Assembly: GCF_025244925.1 (NCBI RefSeq)
Contig: NZ_CP104275.1
Span: 310,001 to 374,000 of the forward strand
Source: Arthrobacter zhaoxinii
Lineage (GTDB): Bacteria; Actinomycetota; Actinomycetes; Actinomycetales; Micrococcaceae
Length of the DNA: 64,000 bases
Direction of reading: 5' to 3'
Shown: positions 15,521 to 24,877 of the stretch, in pieces
Position numbering within the stretch: position 1 is the stretch's first letter
Layout: each line of letters begins with the position of its first letter
Position numbers and translations under genes: made by a program
Notes under the pieces: model-generated
What the model was told of the DNA's origin: nothing
What the model saw: only the letters and a program-made list of their open reading frames with translations
Databases searched by the model: none

Positions 15521-17296
15521 ATGGATCAGCTCGGAAATACTGAACCGACAGCCGAAGAGCAGAGCGGTGAAAACCAGCAGCCGAAAGCGCGGGCAGGTGG
15601 TGCCGAGCCGCGCTGTTCTTCAGTCACTCTGGCTGTGTTCCGGGCGGAACTGGCCGCCCAACCTGCCGGGACGGCTGACGAAAGTGCCACCGCTGCCGCC
15701 CCCGAGAACGACGCCGAGGCCGCACCCGCAACGCCTGCCACCGCCGATGATGCCACTCCGGCCGGAAGCCGTGCCGCCGATTACCCGGACGGTTTCACCG
15801 GGACCCTTGCGTTGCAGAACCTTGAATCGTTCGACGAGGATATGGCCGGTGATGCCCTGGTCCGGGTCGCGCATCTGATTTCCTGGGGGGAAGCGCAGCG
15901 GGCCCGCCTATTGAACCGGATGGAGCAAATCTTCCGGTATAACTTCTTCGACCCGTCGGAGCGGGATAAACCCGGGATCGCCTTTAGCCTGGCAGCGTCC
16001 GAATGCGCCGCCATTCTGAACGTTCCGCAGGTGACCGGTGAGCGGCTGCTGAGTGAGGCCGGCCAGCTCTGCGGCACCCGTACCGCGACCCTGACCGGTC
16101 TGGAAGAGGGACGGTTCTCGTACCAGCATGCTCAGGTGGTGCTGGAGCAGTGCCGGAACGTTCCTGCCTCGAAACTGCCAGGGTTCGAGGCCGATCTGTT
16201 GAAGGCCGCGGAGGGGCAAACGCGGGCGCAGTTCTCAGCCAAGGCCCGGCGGCTGCGTGAAAAGAAGTTTCCGGAGACCGTCAGCAAAAGGCATTTGAGC
16301 GCTTTCGAGCAACGCAGGGTCACTCTGGACCGGGAAGAGGACGGCATGTCCTGTCTGTCCGCTTACCTGCGTGCCGCGGAAGCGCAGCAGATCTATACCG
16401 CTCTCAGCACTGCAGCCCGCGGTGAGCAGGCCGGAGGCGATTCCCGGTCCACGGACCAGTTGCGTGCGGACATCCTGGCACAGCTGCTGATGGGCAGCAG
16501 CCGGGGGCTTTTTACCGTGACCTCAGACCAGGTCGGAACCCGAGCCGAGGCCGGAAACACCAGCAGGACCGCACATACCGGCAACGGCACAGACAGAACC
16601 AGGCAGAACGGAGGAAGCTTCGGTTTCGACGGCGGCCCGGAGAACGACGACGGCCGGGAAGGCAGCCCCGATACTGAGGCCAGAGCAGACGTGGGATCCG
16701 GACCGGATGAGGGAATCGTCCCGCGGGCCGAAATCATGGTGCTGATCAGCGCCGAAACCCTCTTCGGAGCCGATGACCAGCCGGCAGAACTGCACGGTTA
16801 CGGCCCCATCAGTGCCGAAGAAGCCCGGCGGCTGGCTAGGAACGCAGCCGGATGGACCGGGCTGGCTCAGGACCCAAAGACAGGGGAGATCCTGGGCGTA
16901 GGGCGGCGGCGAAAGGTCCCGGCGGGGCTAAGGCGCTGGCTCCGGGCACGGGACGGAACCTGTAGGTTCCCCGGCTGCCGGGTCAGCACCGCGAGTTCGG
17001 ACATCGACCACACGACCGACTGGGCCCGCGGCGGCCCGACCGATCACGGAAACCTGGAACACCTCTGCCGTCGGCATCACCGGTTCAAGACTCTGGGTTA
17101 CTGGAAAGCGTGCCAACCCGCCCCCGGAGTAATCGAGTGGACTTCACCGACCGGCCGGGTCTACAAGACCGACCCTTTCCTGGAACTCGGACCGCCGGAC
17201 CCGGCAGCCGAACAGGCAACACACCCACCACACGCCCAGCAGCCGACGGACCCCGGGCAGAAAGACCCCCGGCAAGAACCGGCGCCGCCGTTCTAA
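15521..17296 (+). CDS. 13E12/DUF222 family HNH endonuclease
   Basis: A 591-residue protein with an acidic, Ala/Pro-rich N-terminus. A DUF222 helical region (about 85-290) follows, then a low-complexity Asn/Gly/Asp linker, and a C-terminal HNH nuclease (CRFPGCRVSTASSDIDHTTDWARGG with NLEHLCRRHHRFK). The zinc cysteines and the His-Asn-His order are intact. Arthrobacter genomes often carry many copies of this family, and mycobacterial 13E12 copies serve as phage integration sites; the biological role is unknown. An unusual inverted repeat precedes it. A solo gene with no transposase nearby. Confidence 0.88.
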   Translation: MDQLGNTEPTAEEQSGENQQPKARAGGAEPRCSSVTLAVFRAELAAQPAGTADESATAAAPENDAEAAPATPATADDATPAGSRAADYPDGFTGTLALQNLESFDEDMAGDALVRVAHLISWGEAQRARLLNRMEQIFRYNFFDPSERDKPGIAFSLAASECAAILNVPQVTGERLLSEAGQLCGTRTATLTGLEEGRFSYQHAQVVLEQCRNVPASKLPGFEADLLKAAEGQTRAQFSAKARRLREKKFPETVSKRHLSAFEQRRVTLDREEDGMSCLSAYLRAAEAQQIYTALSTAARGEQAGGDSRSTDQLRADILAQLLMGSSRGLFTVTSDQVGTRAEAGNTSRTAHTGNGTDRTRQNGGSFGFDGGPENDDGREGSPDTEARADVGSGPDEGIVPRAEIMVLISAETLFGADDQPAELHGYGPISAEEARRLARNAAGWTGLAQDPKTGEILGVGRRRKVPAGLRRWLRARDGTCRFPGCRVSTASSDIDHTTDWARGGPTDHGNLEHLCRRHHRFKTLGYWKACQPAPGVIEWTSPTGRVYKTDPFLELGPPDPAAEQATHPPHAQQPTDPGQKDPRQEPAPPF

Positions 17297-17594
17297 ACCG
17301 ACCGGTGTCCAGGTGGCGTGACCACGTGAAACGAGTGCACGGAACGCTTGGAACACGGCGACCGCCTGGAACGTGTACACGTAGAAGGTCGAGCATCGCG
17401 TCCGCGAGCCGGCCCGGTGCGTCCAGAGCAACGTGCATCCGGAGCTGCAGGGTGCCCCGCTGCGTCGGGCTGCACCCAAATGACAGGTTCCGCAACGAAA
17501 ACTGACTTCCAGGATTGTTCCTCCCTGCAGGGCTGGGTAATCTCCCGCTAACGTTCGTTTCCTCTTGATCCCGCGGCGCACCGAAGGGAACACC

Positions 17595-18419
17595 ATGAAC
17601 GGTTCCAACACCCCGGATACGATCGTGCTGGTCCACGGGCTCTGGGTGACGCCCCGCAGCTGGGAAGGGTGGAAAGCCCATTATGAGGCGAAGGGCTTTA
17701 CCGTCCTGACGCCCGCTTATCCGGGCTTCGAAATAGAGGTTGAGGCACTGCGCGAAAACCCGGACGTGATCGCCGCGCTTACCGTGCCGGATACCCTCGA
17801 TCACCTTGCGGGCGTCATCGAGGCCTTGCCCCGTCCGCCCATCATCATGGGCCACTCTTTCGGAGGGCTCCTGACCCAGATGCTGCTCGCCCGCGGTCTG
17901 GGGGTTGCCGGTGCTGCCATCAATTCGGCACCAACCGAAGGGGTGAGGGTTACCCCGCTGTCCCAGGCCCGCTCACTCTTTCCCGCGCTGAAGAACCCTG
18001 CCAACTTCCATAAAGCTGTCGGGTTCACCCCGGACGAGTGGCACTATGCCTTCACCAACACGCTGAGCCGGGAGGACTCCGACGCCGCATACGAACGGTA
18101 CGCCATTGCCGCTCCCGGGAACTGGGTGTGGGCGTACGGACTGCTCGCGAATTTCCAGCCGGGGCATCAGGAGACCTGGGTGGATTACTCCACCGACAGG
18201 GCACCGCTACTGTTTATCGGAGGCAGCGAAGACCACATCATGCCCCCGTCGGTGAATAAATCCAACGCCAGGCACTGGGCCAAATCACCCGCACTCACGG
18301 AGTATCACGAGTTTGACGGCCGGGCACATTGGACCTGCGCCGAACCGGGGTGGGAAGAGGTGGCCGATTATGCTCTGGACTGGAGCCTCGGCCACGCGCA
18401 ACCGCAGCCGTCTCTCTGA
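17595..18419 (+). CDS. Alpha/beta hydrolase
   Basis: A 274-residue alpha/beta-fold hydrolase. LVHGLWVTPRSWEGW (about 12-26) gives the oxyanion region, GHSFGG (nucleophile Ser, about residue 87) is the elbow, and GGSEDHIMP and GRAHWTC supply late Asp and His. The ATG at 17595 follows GAAGGGAA by four bases; an upstream in-frame ATG at 17565 has no ribosome site. The substrate is unknown. The 298 bases before it (17297-17594) show no other gene. Confidence 0.82.
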   Translation: MNGSNTPDTIVLVHGLWVTPRSWEGWKAHYEAKGFTVLTPAYPGFEIEVEALRENPDVIAALTVPDTLDHLAGVIEALPRPPIIMGHSFGGLLTQMLLARGLGVAGAAINSAPTEGVRVTPLSQARSLFPALKNPANFHKAVGFTPDEWHYAFTNTLSREDSDAAYERYAIAAPGNWVWAYGLLANFQPGHQETWVDYSTDRAPLLFIGGSEDHIMPPSVNKSNARHWAKSPALTEYHEFDGRAHWTCAEPGWEEVADYALDWSLGHAQPQPSL

Positions 18420-18487
18420 CCCGACGCCTTCGCAGGCCTACGCCTTACGCACGCCTCGGGCGGCCCGACGAGGCCTATGAACCACGA

Positions 18488-18515
18488 AAGGAGGCCCGGT
18501 TGCCCGGGCCTCCTT
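18488..18515. terminator. Bidirectional terminator
   Basis: A 12-bp perfect stem AAGGAGGCCCGG / CCGGGCCTCCTT with a four-base loop lies between the convergent hydrolase and hxlA genes. Confidence 0.75.
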
Positions 18516-18560
18516 CCAAGGTGCTGCTGGAGTTAGCCGACGGGGTCGGCTAAAGGGTTG

Positions 18561-19184
18561 CTAGCTGATCGCGGCGCGCAGTTCCTTGGCAGCCAGAGCG
18601 GGGTCATCGGCGCTGTAGATGCCGCCGCCGACGACGGCAACGTCCGCACCGGACGCCTGCACGTCAGCGAGGGTGGCCAGCTTTACGCCGCCGGCGACGG
18701 AGAAGGCGACGCCTGCTTCCTTGCCCGCAGTCAGCAGGGTGTTGAGGTCATAGCCGTCCTGGGCCTGCTCGTCGAGTCCGGCATGGAACTCGACAAACTC
18801 GGCACCGAGGTCGGTGACTTCCTTGGCGCGGGTCGCCTTGTCATCCACGCCGATGAGGTCCACTACAACGCCCTTGCCGTGGGCCTTACCGGCCTTGATG
18901 GCTCCGGAGATGGTGGAATCGTCGGCGACGCCGAGGACCGTCACGAGGTCAGCGCCGGCCTTGAAGGCAATATCGGCTTCGAGCTCGCCGGCATCCATGG
19001 TCTTGAGGTCAGCGAAGACGATCTTGTCCGGGTGGGCTTCCTTGATGGCAGTGACGGCGGAGAGCCCGGCGTTCTTGACCAGCGGGGTGCCGAGTTCAAT
19101 GATGTCGACGTATTCGGCGGCCTTGCCGGCCAGCTCGAGGGCGTCTTCGACGGTCAGTACGTCCATGGCGAGTTGCAGTTTCAT
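18561..19184 (-). CDS. hxlA: 3-hexulose-6-phosphate synthase
   Basis: A 207-residue orotidine-decarboxylase-like barrel that condenses formaldehyde with ribulose-5-phosphate. Family residues are visible: LQLAMDVL at the start, EYVDIIELGTPLVKNAG, the active-site FADLKTMDAGELEAD, VVVDLIGVDD, FHAGLDEQ and VAGGVKL. AAAGGAAACACC precedes the ATG. The gene is last in an operon with hxlB, forming the ribulose monophosphate route that detoxifies or assimilates formaldehyde. Confidence 0.95.
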   Translation of the reverse strand: MKLQLAMDVLTVEDALELAGKAAEYVDIIELGTPLVKNAGLSAVTAIKEAHPDKIVFADLKTMDAGELEADIAFKAGADLVTVLGVADDSTISGAIKAGKAHGKGVVVDLIGVDDKATRAKEVTDLGAEFVEFHAGLDEQAQDGYDLNTLLTAGKEAGVAFSVAGGVKLATLADVQASGADVAVVGGGIYSADDPALAAKELRAAIS

Positions 19185-19227
19185 GGTGTTTCCTTTGCTA
19201 GCTGGGAATGAAGTTTCAGGGCACGCA

Positions 19228-19803
19228 CTATTCGAGGTTCGCGTGCCGGGGCCAGAGGTCCTCGGCCGGGGTGCCGTCGGCCTTCCAGAGGGTGTGGAAG
19301 ACGGCGTCGAGCACCAGAAGCAGTGCCTGCTCGAAGAGGCTGCCGGAATACTGGCGCGATGCGGTGCCGCGGTGGTCGGTCTTTTGCGCCGCGGGGATAA
19401 GCACCACAGAGTGGGCCATCCCGGCCAGCGTCGACTCGCCGTCGGTGGTCAAAACGGCCACACGGGCGTCCGCGGAGACGGCAGCCTCCGCAGCAGCGAC
19501 GGCACCGGCTGTGGTCCCGGAACCCGATGCAACCATCAGCAGGTCACCGGAGCCAATGGCCGGCGTCGTTGTTTCGCCCACGACGTGCACGGTGAGCCCG
19601 AGGTGCATAAGGCGCATGGCGTGCATGCGCAGCGCGAGCCCGCTGCGCCCGCCGCCGGTGACGAAGACGCGCCGGGCCTGCTGGATCTCCTTCACCAGAC
19701 CGGCGAGCTGCTCTTCCTGCAGGCCGTCCGCCGCCGCGGCGAGCTCGTCCTGGATCAGGCGCAGGCTGGCCGGAACGGAGGGCTGTTGCGATGGTTCACT
19801 CAC
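19228..19803 (-). CDS. hxlB: 6-phospho-3-hexuloisomerase
   Basis: A 191-residue SIS-domain isomerase turning hexulose-6-phosphate into fructose-6-phosphate. The SIS pattern VFVTGGGRSGLALRMHAMRLMHLG, SGSGTTAG and VAVLTTD is clear. The start is GTG at 19803, five bases after the upstream SDR stop, with no separate ribosome site, so it is translationally coupled. It works directly with the hxlA product 43 bases downstream. Confidence 0.94.
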   Translation of the reverse strand: MSEPSQQPSVPASLRLIQDELAAAADGLQEEQLAGLVKEIQQARRVFVTGGGRSGLALRMHAMRLMHLGLTVHVVGETTTPAIGSGDLLMVASGSGTTAGAVAAAEAAVSADARVAVLTTDGESTLAGMAHSVVLIPAAQKTDHRGTASRQYSGSLFEQALLLVLDAVFHTLWKADGTPAEDLWPRHANLE

Positions 19804-19808
19804 GCGGA

Positions 19809-20474
19809 TCAGTCCGTGCTGATCTGGTGGCGGAAGGTGTCCCGGCGGGTGTGGAGGTCCCAGAGGACGCCGGCAAGAACGTCGGGATCCTTTTCCGGAT
19901 CACCCTCGATGATGCGGCCGCCGATGATCAGCTGCGACACGTGGATGCCTTCCTCGGCGAGGACCTCGTTGAGGAGCTGCGCGTAGGCGGCCTGGCCGGC
20001 GAACGCCACCGAGGTTCCGGTGACGCCGCGTCCGGGCTTCACGGCCGATCCGCCGTTGACGAAGAGGATGGTGCCTCGGTTCCCGTCAAGGAACCGCATG
20101 CCGGGCAGCACCTGGTGGACTGCGGCGACCGGCCCGTAGATGGAGAACTCAACAGGACCCCTGAGGTCAGCCGCCGTCGTCTCGAGGACGGGCCGCATGA
20201 AGTCCTTCTGCGGAAGGGGGCTGTACTGCAGCACCTCGACGGGGCCCAGGGTTTCGGCCGCAGCCTCGAGGGCCGCGGCGATCGATTCCGGGTTGCGGAC
20301 GTCGGCAGCGAAGCCCCGGGCCGGGATGCCGGCCTTGCCGAGGTCTTCGGCGAGGGCGTCCACCTTGGCCTGGCTTCGGGAGATCAGCGCAACGGAGAAT
20401 CCCTCCGCGCCGAATCGTCGAGCGACGGCGGCACCGAGGCCGCGTCCTGCACCAATGATCGCGATTGTAGTCAT
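19809..20474 (-). CDS. Atypical SDR-family oxidoreductase of the hxl operon
   Basis: A 221-residue Rossmann protein. The dinucleotide loop GAGRGLG (8-14) and SRSQAKVDAL identify an NADP-type SDR, and NGGSA places the active-site Ser. The Tyr near AAYAQLL lacks the lysine four residues later (Leu instead) that classical SDRs need, so chemistry may differ. It is the first gene of the operon with hxlB and hxlA; a link to formaldehyde metabolism is by context only. Confidence 0.8.
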   Translation of the reverse strand: MTTIAIIGAGRGLGAAVARRFGAEGFSVALISRSQAKVDALAEDLGKAGIPARGFAADVRNPESIAAALEAAAETLGPVEVLQYSPLPQKDFMRPVLETTAADLRGPVEFSIYGPVAAVHQVLPGMRFLDGNRGTILFVNGGSAVKPGRGVTGTSVAFAGQAAYAQLLNEVLAEEGIHVSQLIIGGRIIEGDPEKDPDVLAGVLWDLHTRRDTFRHQISTD

Positions 20475-20565
20475 GGGGGAGGTAACTGCTTAGGCCGCCG
20501 AATAATTCCGGAGTTTCGTTCCCCGGCGATGTCGGCCGCGCACAGGCGCAGCGCCGGGGCAGAAA

Positions 20566-20603
20566 AAAGGAACCGGCCCCGTTTCGCGGGAGCCGGTTCC
20601 TTT
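20566..20603 (-). terminator. Terminator of the MFS exporter gene
   Basis: A 12-bp stem AAAGGAACCGGC / GCCGGTTCCTTT with a 14-base loop is followed on the minus strand by a run of T. It lies 27 bases after the exporter stop codon. Confidence 0.8.
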
Positions 20604-20629
20604 GGTTCGGCACTGTGCCGGAAACCGCT

Positions 20630-22117
20630 TTAGCCGACGGGGGCTACCTCGGGGACCTTCAGCAGGTCCTCCTTGGAGGGGCGGATCATGAAGTAGCCGA
20701 TCGGAGCGGCGAGGAACAGCGCGACGCCGGCCCAGATGAACGCGGTGGAGTAGCCGCTGACGAGCCCTTCGAGCTGCGCGGCAGGCTGGCCGCCGTTGCT
20801 GCTCATGTAGGACGTGATGCCCGCCGTGTAGACGGCCGTGAACAGGGCGGTGCCGATGGACCCGCCGATCTGTTGGGTGGCCGAGACCGCGGCACTGGCC
20901 ACGCCGGCGTCGTGCTCGTCGATGCCGGCCAGCGCCACGTTCTGCAGCGGGACAAAGATCATGGCGAGGCCGAGGCCCAGCAGGATCAGGCCGGGCAGGA
21001 CCTCCAGCGCGTAGTTGCCCTCCACCGTGATGAAGGAAAGCCAGATCAGGCCGGCTGCGCCGACGACGGGACCCACCGTCATGGGGAGGCGGACGCCGGT
21101 GCGCGGCAGCAGATTGGACAGCGTGGCAGCGCCGATCATGATGGCCAGGGTCATGGGCAGCGACGCCAGACCGGACTTCAACGGCGAGTAGCCCAGGACA
21201 ATCTGGAAGTAGAAGATCAGGAACAGGATGCCGCCCAGCAGGGCGGCGCCGGTCAGCGTGGACGTCAGGAACGCGCCGCCGCGGACCTTGTTGGTCAGCA
21301 CGCGCAGGGGCAGCAGCGGGTTGGAGACACGGCTTTCCACGAACACGAACAGCGCGAGGATCAGTACGCCGGCGGCGAGGAAGGCAATGGTTTCGAAGCG
21401 TGCCCAGCCGTTTTCGGCCTCGGAGAAGCCGTACACGAGCGACGCGAGGCCGGCAACCACCAGGATGGCTCCGGGCAGGTCGTAGCGGGTGTTGCCGTGG
21501 GCCTTGCTCTCGCGGATCAGCGGCAGGCCGGCGGCCATGGCGACGATCGCGATGGGAACGTTGACCAGCAGACACCAGTTCCAGCTGGCGTACTGCGTGA
21601 GGACGCCGCCAAGCAGCAGGCCGATGGCAGCGCCGCCGCCGCCGATGGCACCGTACACGGCGAAGGCCTTGATGCGGTCCTTGCCGGAGGGGAAGGTGAT
21701 GGTCAGGATGGCGAGCGACGCCGGTGCGAGCAGTGCGGCAAAGGCACCCTGCAGGCCGCGGGCCGCCAGGAGCATTTCCGTGCTTTCCGCAAAACCGCCG
21801 ATGGCGGAGGCTACGGCAAACCCGACCATGCCCACCATGAAGGTGCGCTTGCGGCCCCAGTAGTCGGCAATACGGCCGCCGAGCAGCAGGAGCGAGCCGA
21901 AGGCCAGTGCGTAGATGGTGACCACCCAGGTGCGGTCGCCGTCGGACATGCCCAGTTCGCGCTGCGCGTCCGGCAGGGCGATGTTGACTATGGTGCCGTC
22001 CAGGACCACCATCAGCTGGGCCAGCGCCAGGACGGCCAGCAGCAGCCAGCGGTGCGGATGTGCCGAGTGGTCGACGGCGGCAGGCCGGGGCAGGCCGGAG
22101 GGGGTGGTGCGGTCCAT
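20630..22117 (-). CDS. MFS transporter, DHA2 (14-helix) multidrug efflux type
   Basis: A 495-residue proton-driven exporter with about 14 membrane helices. The DHA2 signature LDGTIVNIALPDAQREL lies in helix 1, and motif A GGRIADYWGRKR in the loop between helices 2 and 3. Motif C is represented by GAFAALLAPASLAIL. Such proteins export drugs, dyes or antibiotics. The neighbouring divergent TetR gene shares a 55-base promoter region with it, so induction by the pump's own substrate is likely. The substrate is not readable. Confidence 0.92.
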   Translation of the reverse strand: MDRTTPSGLPRPAAVDHSAHPHRWLLLAVLALAQLMVVLDGTIVNIALPDAQRELGMSDGDRTWVVTIYALAFGSLLLLGGRIADYWGRKRTFMVGMVGFAVASAIGGFAESTEMLLAARGLQGAFAALLAPASLAILTITFPSGKDRIKAFAVYGAIGGGGAAIGLLLGGVLTQYASWNWCLLVNVPIAIVAMAAGLPLIRESKAHGNTRYDLPGAILVVAGLASLVYGFSEAENGWARFETIAFLAAGVLILALFVFVESRVSNPLLPLRVLTNKVRGGAFLTSTLTGAALLGGILFLIFYFQIVLGYSPLKSGLASLPMTLAIMIGAATLSNLLPRTGVRLPMTVGPVVGAAGLIWLSFITVEGNYALEVLPGLILLGLGLAMIFVPLQNVALAGIDEHDAGVASAAVSATQQIGGSIGTALFTAVYTAGITSYMSSNGGQPAAQLEGLVSGYSTAFIWAGVALFLAAPIGYFMIRPSKEDLLKVPEVAPVG

Positions 22118-22137
22118 AAAGGGGAAATCCTCATCAA

Positions 22138-22166
22138 ACGAACTGGTTGGTTGGCTTAGCTAGACT
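22138..22166 (+). promoter_or_regulatory. Operator dyad and leaderless tetR promoter
   Basis: An imperfect dyad centred on AACTGGTT (22138-22151, arms ACGAAC / GGTTGGT) lies between the exporter and tetR. TAGACT (22161-22166) ends six bases before the tetR ATG, giving a leaderless message. One operator could control both genes. Confidence 0.5.
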
Positions 22167-22172
22167 ACAGGT

Positions 22173-22763
22173 ATGAGAACCGACGGTGAAGCCACGCGGG
22201 CCAGGATCCTGGCCGCAGCACGAGAAGAATTTGCCCGGTACGGCCTGGCCGGAGCCCGGGTGGACCGCATTGCCGAAGAGGCGCGGGCCAGTAAGGAACG
22301 GCTTTATGCGTACTTCGGCGGCAAGAGTGCGCTGTTCGCCGCGGTGCTGGCCGCCAATCTCCAGGAGACCACGGACCAGCTTCCCCGGGACGCGCTGGAT
22401 CTTCCCGGGTTCGTGGGTGCCCTGTATGACCACGCGGTGGAGCACCCCGAGCATCTGCGGATGCTGGACTGGGCCCGGCTCGAGGGGGCACCGGAAGCGC
22501 TCGCCCCCTCCAGCCGCCCGGGGCCGGCGTCGGCCGATATTGCCGCCGCCCAGGCGCAGGGGATCATCGATGCTGACTGGGACCCGGATGACCTAATGAC
22601 TCTGCTTTTTTCGCTGGCCACCGCCTGGGCGCAGTCCCCGGAACTGCTCTACACCGGCAAGACCGAGGATTCCGACGCCGCCCGCGAACGACGCCGGCAG
22701 GCCGCCATCACTGCGGCCTGCCGGCTTCTCGCACCCGCGAAGGGCGAAGCACTGCCTGCCTAG
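22173..22763 (+). CDS. TetR-family transcriptional regulator
   Basis: A 196-residue repressor with the TetR N-terminal HTH (about 8-54: RILAAAREEFARYGLAG, then IAEEARASKERLYAYFGGK) and a C-terminal ligand domain. It is divergent from an MFS exporter, the usual local target. Its stop codon overlaps the stop of the convergent oxidoreductase gene in CTAG (22760-22763). Confidence 0.9.
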   Translation: MRTDGEATRARILAAAREEFARYGLAGARVDRIAEEARASKERLYAYFGGKSALFAAVLAANLQETTDQLPRDALDLPGFVGALYDHAVEHPEHLRMLDWARLEGAPEALAPSSRPGPASADIAAAQAQGIIDADWDPDDLMTLLFSLATAWAQSPELLYTGKTEDSDAARERRRQAAITAACRLLAPAKGEALPA

Positions 22764-24871
22764 AGGTCGGTGCTCACCTTCCAGGATGAGTGGATGGCGC
22801 CGTGGATGTAGTTGACCTCGCCGGCGTCGCCGACGACGTCGCAGGTGATGTCCGCGGCCCGCAGCTCGTCCGCCAGCGGTGAGGCCGACGTCGTGCCGTC
22901 CGCGTAGACCACCATGTCCGCGGGGGCGGAGAAGCTTTCCCCGCCCACGGTCCACTCGACGCTCTTCTCGGTGATGCGGGTGATCGAGGCGTTGCGGTGG
23001 ATCTTCACGCCGTGCTTTTCGGATTCCTTCACGGCTGTCCAGCGGCGCGGCATGGCCAGCGGCAGGCCGAGCTGCTGCTTTTCATGCAGCAGCGTGACCC
23101 GGCGTCCGCGCTCGGCGAGGAACTCGGACAGCTCCAGGCCCACGAGCGAACCGCCGATCACCACCACGTCCTTACCCATCGGCAGCCAGACCTTGGTGAA
23201 CTGGCGGACGAACTCCGGGCTCTTGGTCACGCCGGAGAGGCGGCCGAGCTTGCCCAGGGTGCTCAGCACCGCGCCGGCCTCCTCAGCGGTGGCGGTGCCG
23301 AGCATCATGGCCCGCAGCGTGTCGCCGGTCTGCACAATCGGCAGGTCGCCGCCGGGGAAGTCCGGCTTGGGCCGGACGGCGCCGGTGGCCACGATCACGT
23401 GGTCCGGGTGCAGGGCGCGGATGGACTCCACGGTGGCCTTCGTGTTCAGCTTCACCGCGATGTTCAGGCGCTTAATCTCGGCCTTGAACCACTTCAGCAG
23501 GCGTTCGTTGTCCGGGGTGGTCATGGTGGAGAACCACATGGTGCCGCCCAGGCGGTCCGACTTGTCCACCACGGTGACCCGGTGGCCGCGTTCGGTCAGG
23601 ACCCGGGCGCTTTCCAGACCTGCCGGGCCGGCGCCGACAACCACTACGTGCTTGGTGGCGGAGGCGGGCTTCAGCGGCAGCAGCGCCTCGTTGCCCAGCG
23701 CCGGGTTGACGGCGCAGAAGGGAGTGTCGTCGAAGAAGTTTTCCGCGACGCAGAGGTAGCAGTTGATGCAGGGGCGGACCTGGTCGAACTTGCCGTCGCG
23801 GAGCTTGTTGGGCAGTTCCGGGTCGGCCAGCAGCTGGCGTCCCATGGCGGCGAAGTCGATCTGGCCCGCGGCCAGGGCCTTCTCGGAAACCTCCGGCAGC
23901 ATCCGGCCGACGGCGATCACCGGGACGGTGACGTGTTTCTTGATCTCGGCGGCGTTCTCCAGGTAGGCGCCGACCTTGTTGGGCAGCGGCCCGTCGGTGA
24001 AGTTGTCGAACGGGTTGCGGCCCCAGCCGGTGACATGGATGGCGTCGGCACCGGCGGCCTCGAACAGTTTCGATGCCTCGACCGCCTCGTCGAGGGTCAG
24101 GCCACCCTCCTGTCCGTATTCCTCGCCGGCAACGCGGACCAGGACGGCCAGGCGGTCACCAACCCGCTCCTTGACGGCGCTGATGACCTCGCAGGCGAGC
24201 CGGGCCCGGTTTTCCAGGGAGCCGCCGTATTCATCCGTGCGCAGGTTGTCCCGCTGGTTGAGGAAAACCCCGAGGATGTAGCCGTGCGCCACGTGGATTT
24301 CGATGGCGTCGGCGTCAGCCTTGGCCACGCGTTCGGCCGCATCGGCCCAGGTGGAGACCAGCCAGGAAATGTCCTCGGCCGTCATCTCGTGATAGGCGGT
24401 CTGCTTGCCGGCGGTCGCGGCGCCCATCTTGCCGAGTTCCTCGCGGGTGCTGTCGGCCAGGGCGGACATGTCGTAGCTGTAGTCCGGCTGGTTCGGGGCG
24501 AGCACCGGACGGTCATTGGCTACGTCCACGCGGGCTACCTTGCCGTGGTGCGTGGACTGGATGCAGAGCTTGCTGCCGGCGGCGTGGATGGCGTCGGCCA
24601 GCGCCTTGAGGCCGGGAATGTACTTGTCATCGGACAGCCCCGGCTCCTTCATGGACGCCGCACCGTGCGGGAAAGCGATGGCGCAGGCACCGGTGATGAT
24701 CAGGCCGGCGCCTCCCGCGGCGCGGGCCACGTAGTGGTCGATTTCGGGCTGTTCAATCTCGCCGTGCTCGGAGACGTTCATGTCCATGGCCGGCAGGACG
24801 ATTCGGTTGTGCGTTTCCATGGGGCCCATGCGCCCCGGGGCCATGAGGTGCGGGAAGGTTTTGGTATTCAC
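22760..24871 (-). CDS. Fe-S flavin oxidoreductase (2,4-dienoyl-CoA reductase / TMADH family)
   Basis: A 703-residue enzyme. Residues 1-360 form an old-yellow-enzyme barrel with active-site His pairs in EIHVAHGYILGVFL. The 4Fe-4S cysteines are 368, 371, 374 and 386 (CINCYLC...C). Two nucleotide-binding folds follow: VVVGAGPAGLES from 409, and VVVIGGSLVGLELSEF. The CxxCxxC spacing is that of trimethylamine/dimethylamine dehydrogenases rather than the x3 spacing of E. coli FadH. The GTG start is six bases after TAAAAT, suggesting a leaderless mRNA. Substrate could be an enone, dienoyl-CoA or amine. Confidence 0.88.
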   Translation of the reverse strand: MNTKTFPHLMAPGRMGPMETHNRIVLPAMDMNVSEHGEIEQPEIDHYVARAAGGAGLIITGACAIAFPHGAASMKEPGLSDDKYIPGLKALADAIHAAGSKLCIQSTHHGKVARVDVANDRPVLAPNQPDYSYDMSALADSTREELGKMGAATAGKQTAYHEMTAEDISWLVSTWADAAERVAKADADAIEIHVAHGYILGVFLNQRDNLRTDEYGGSLENRARLACEVISAVKERVGDRLAVLVRVAGEEYGQEGGLTLDEAVEASKLFEAAGADAIHVTGWGRNPFDNFTDGPLPNKVGAYLENAAEIKKHVTVPVIAVGRMLPEVSEKALAAGQIDFAAMGRQLLADPELPNKLRDGKFDQVRPCINCYLCVAENFFDDTPFCAVNPALGNEALLPLKPASATKHVVVVGAGPAGLESARVLTERGHRVTVVDKSDRLGGTMWFSTMTTPDNERLLKWFKAEIKRLNIAVKLNTKATVESIRALHPDHVIVATGAVRPKPDFPGGDLPIVQTGDTLRAMMLGTATAEEAGAVLSTLGKLGRLSGVTKSPEFVRQFTKVWLPMGKDVVVIGGSLVGLELSEFLAERGRRVTLLHEKQQLGLPLAMPRRWTAVKESEKHGVKIHRNASITRITEKSVEWTVGGESFSAPADMVVYADGTTSASPLADELRAADITCDVVGDAGEVNYIHGAIHSSWKVSTDL

Positions 24872-24877
24872 AGGGGT

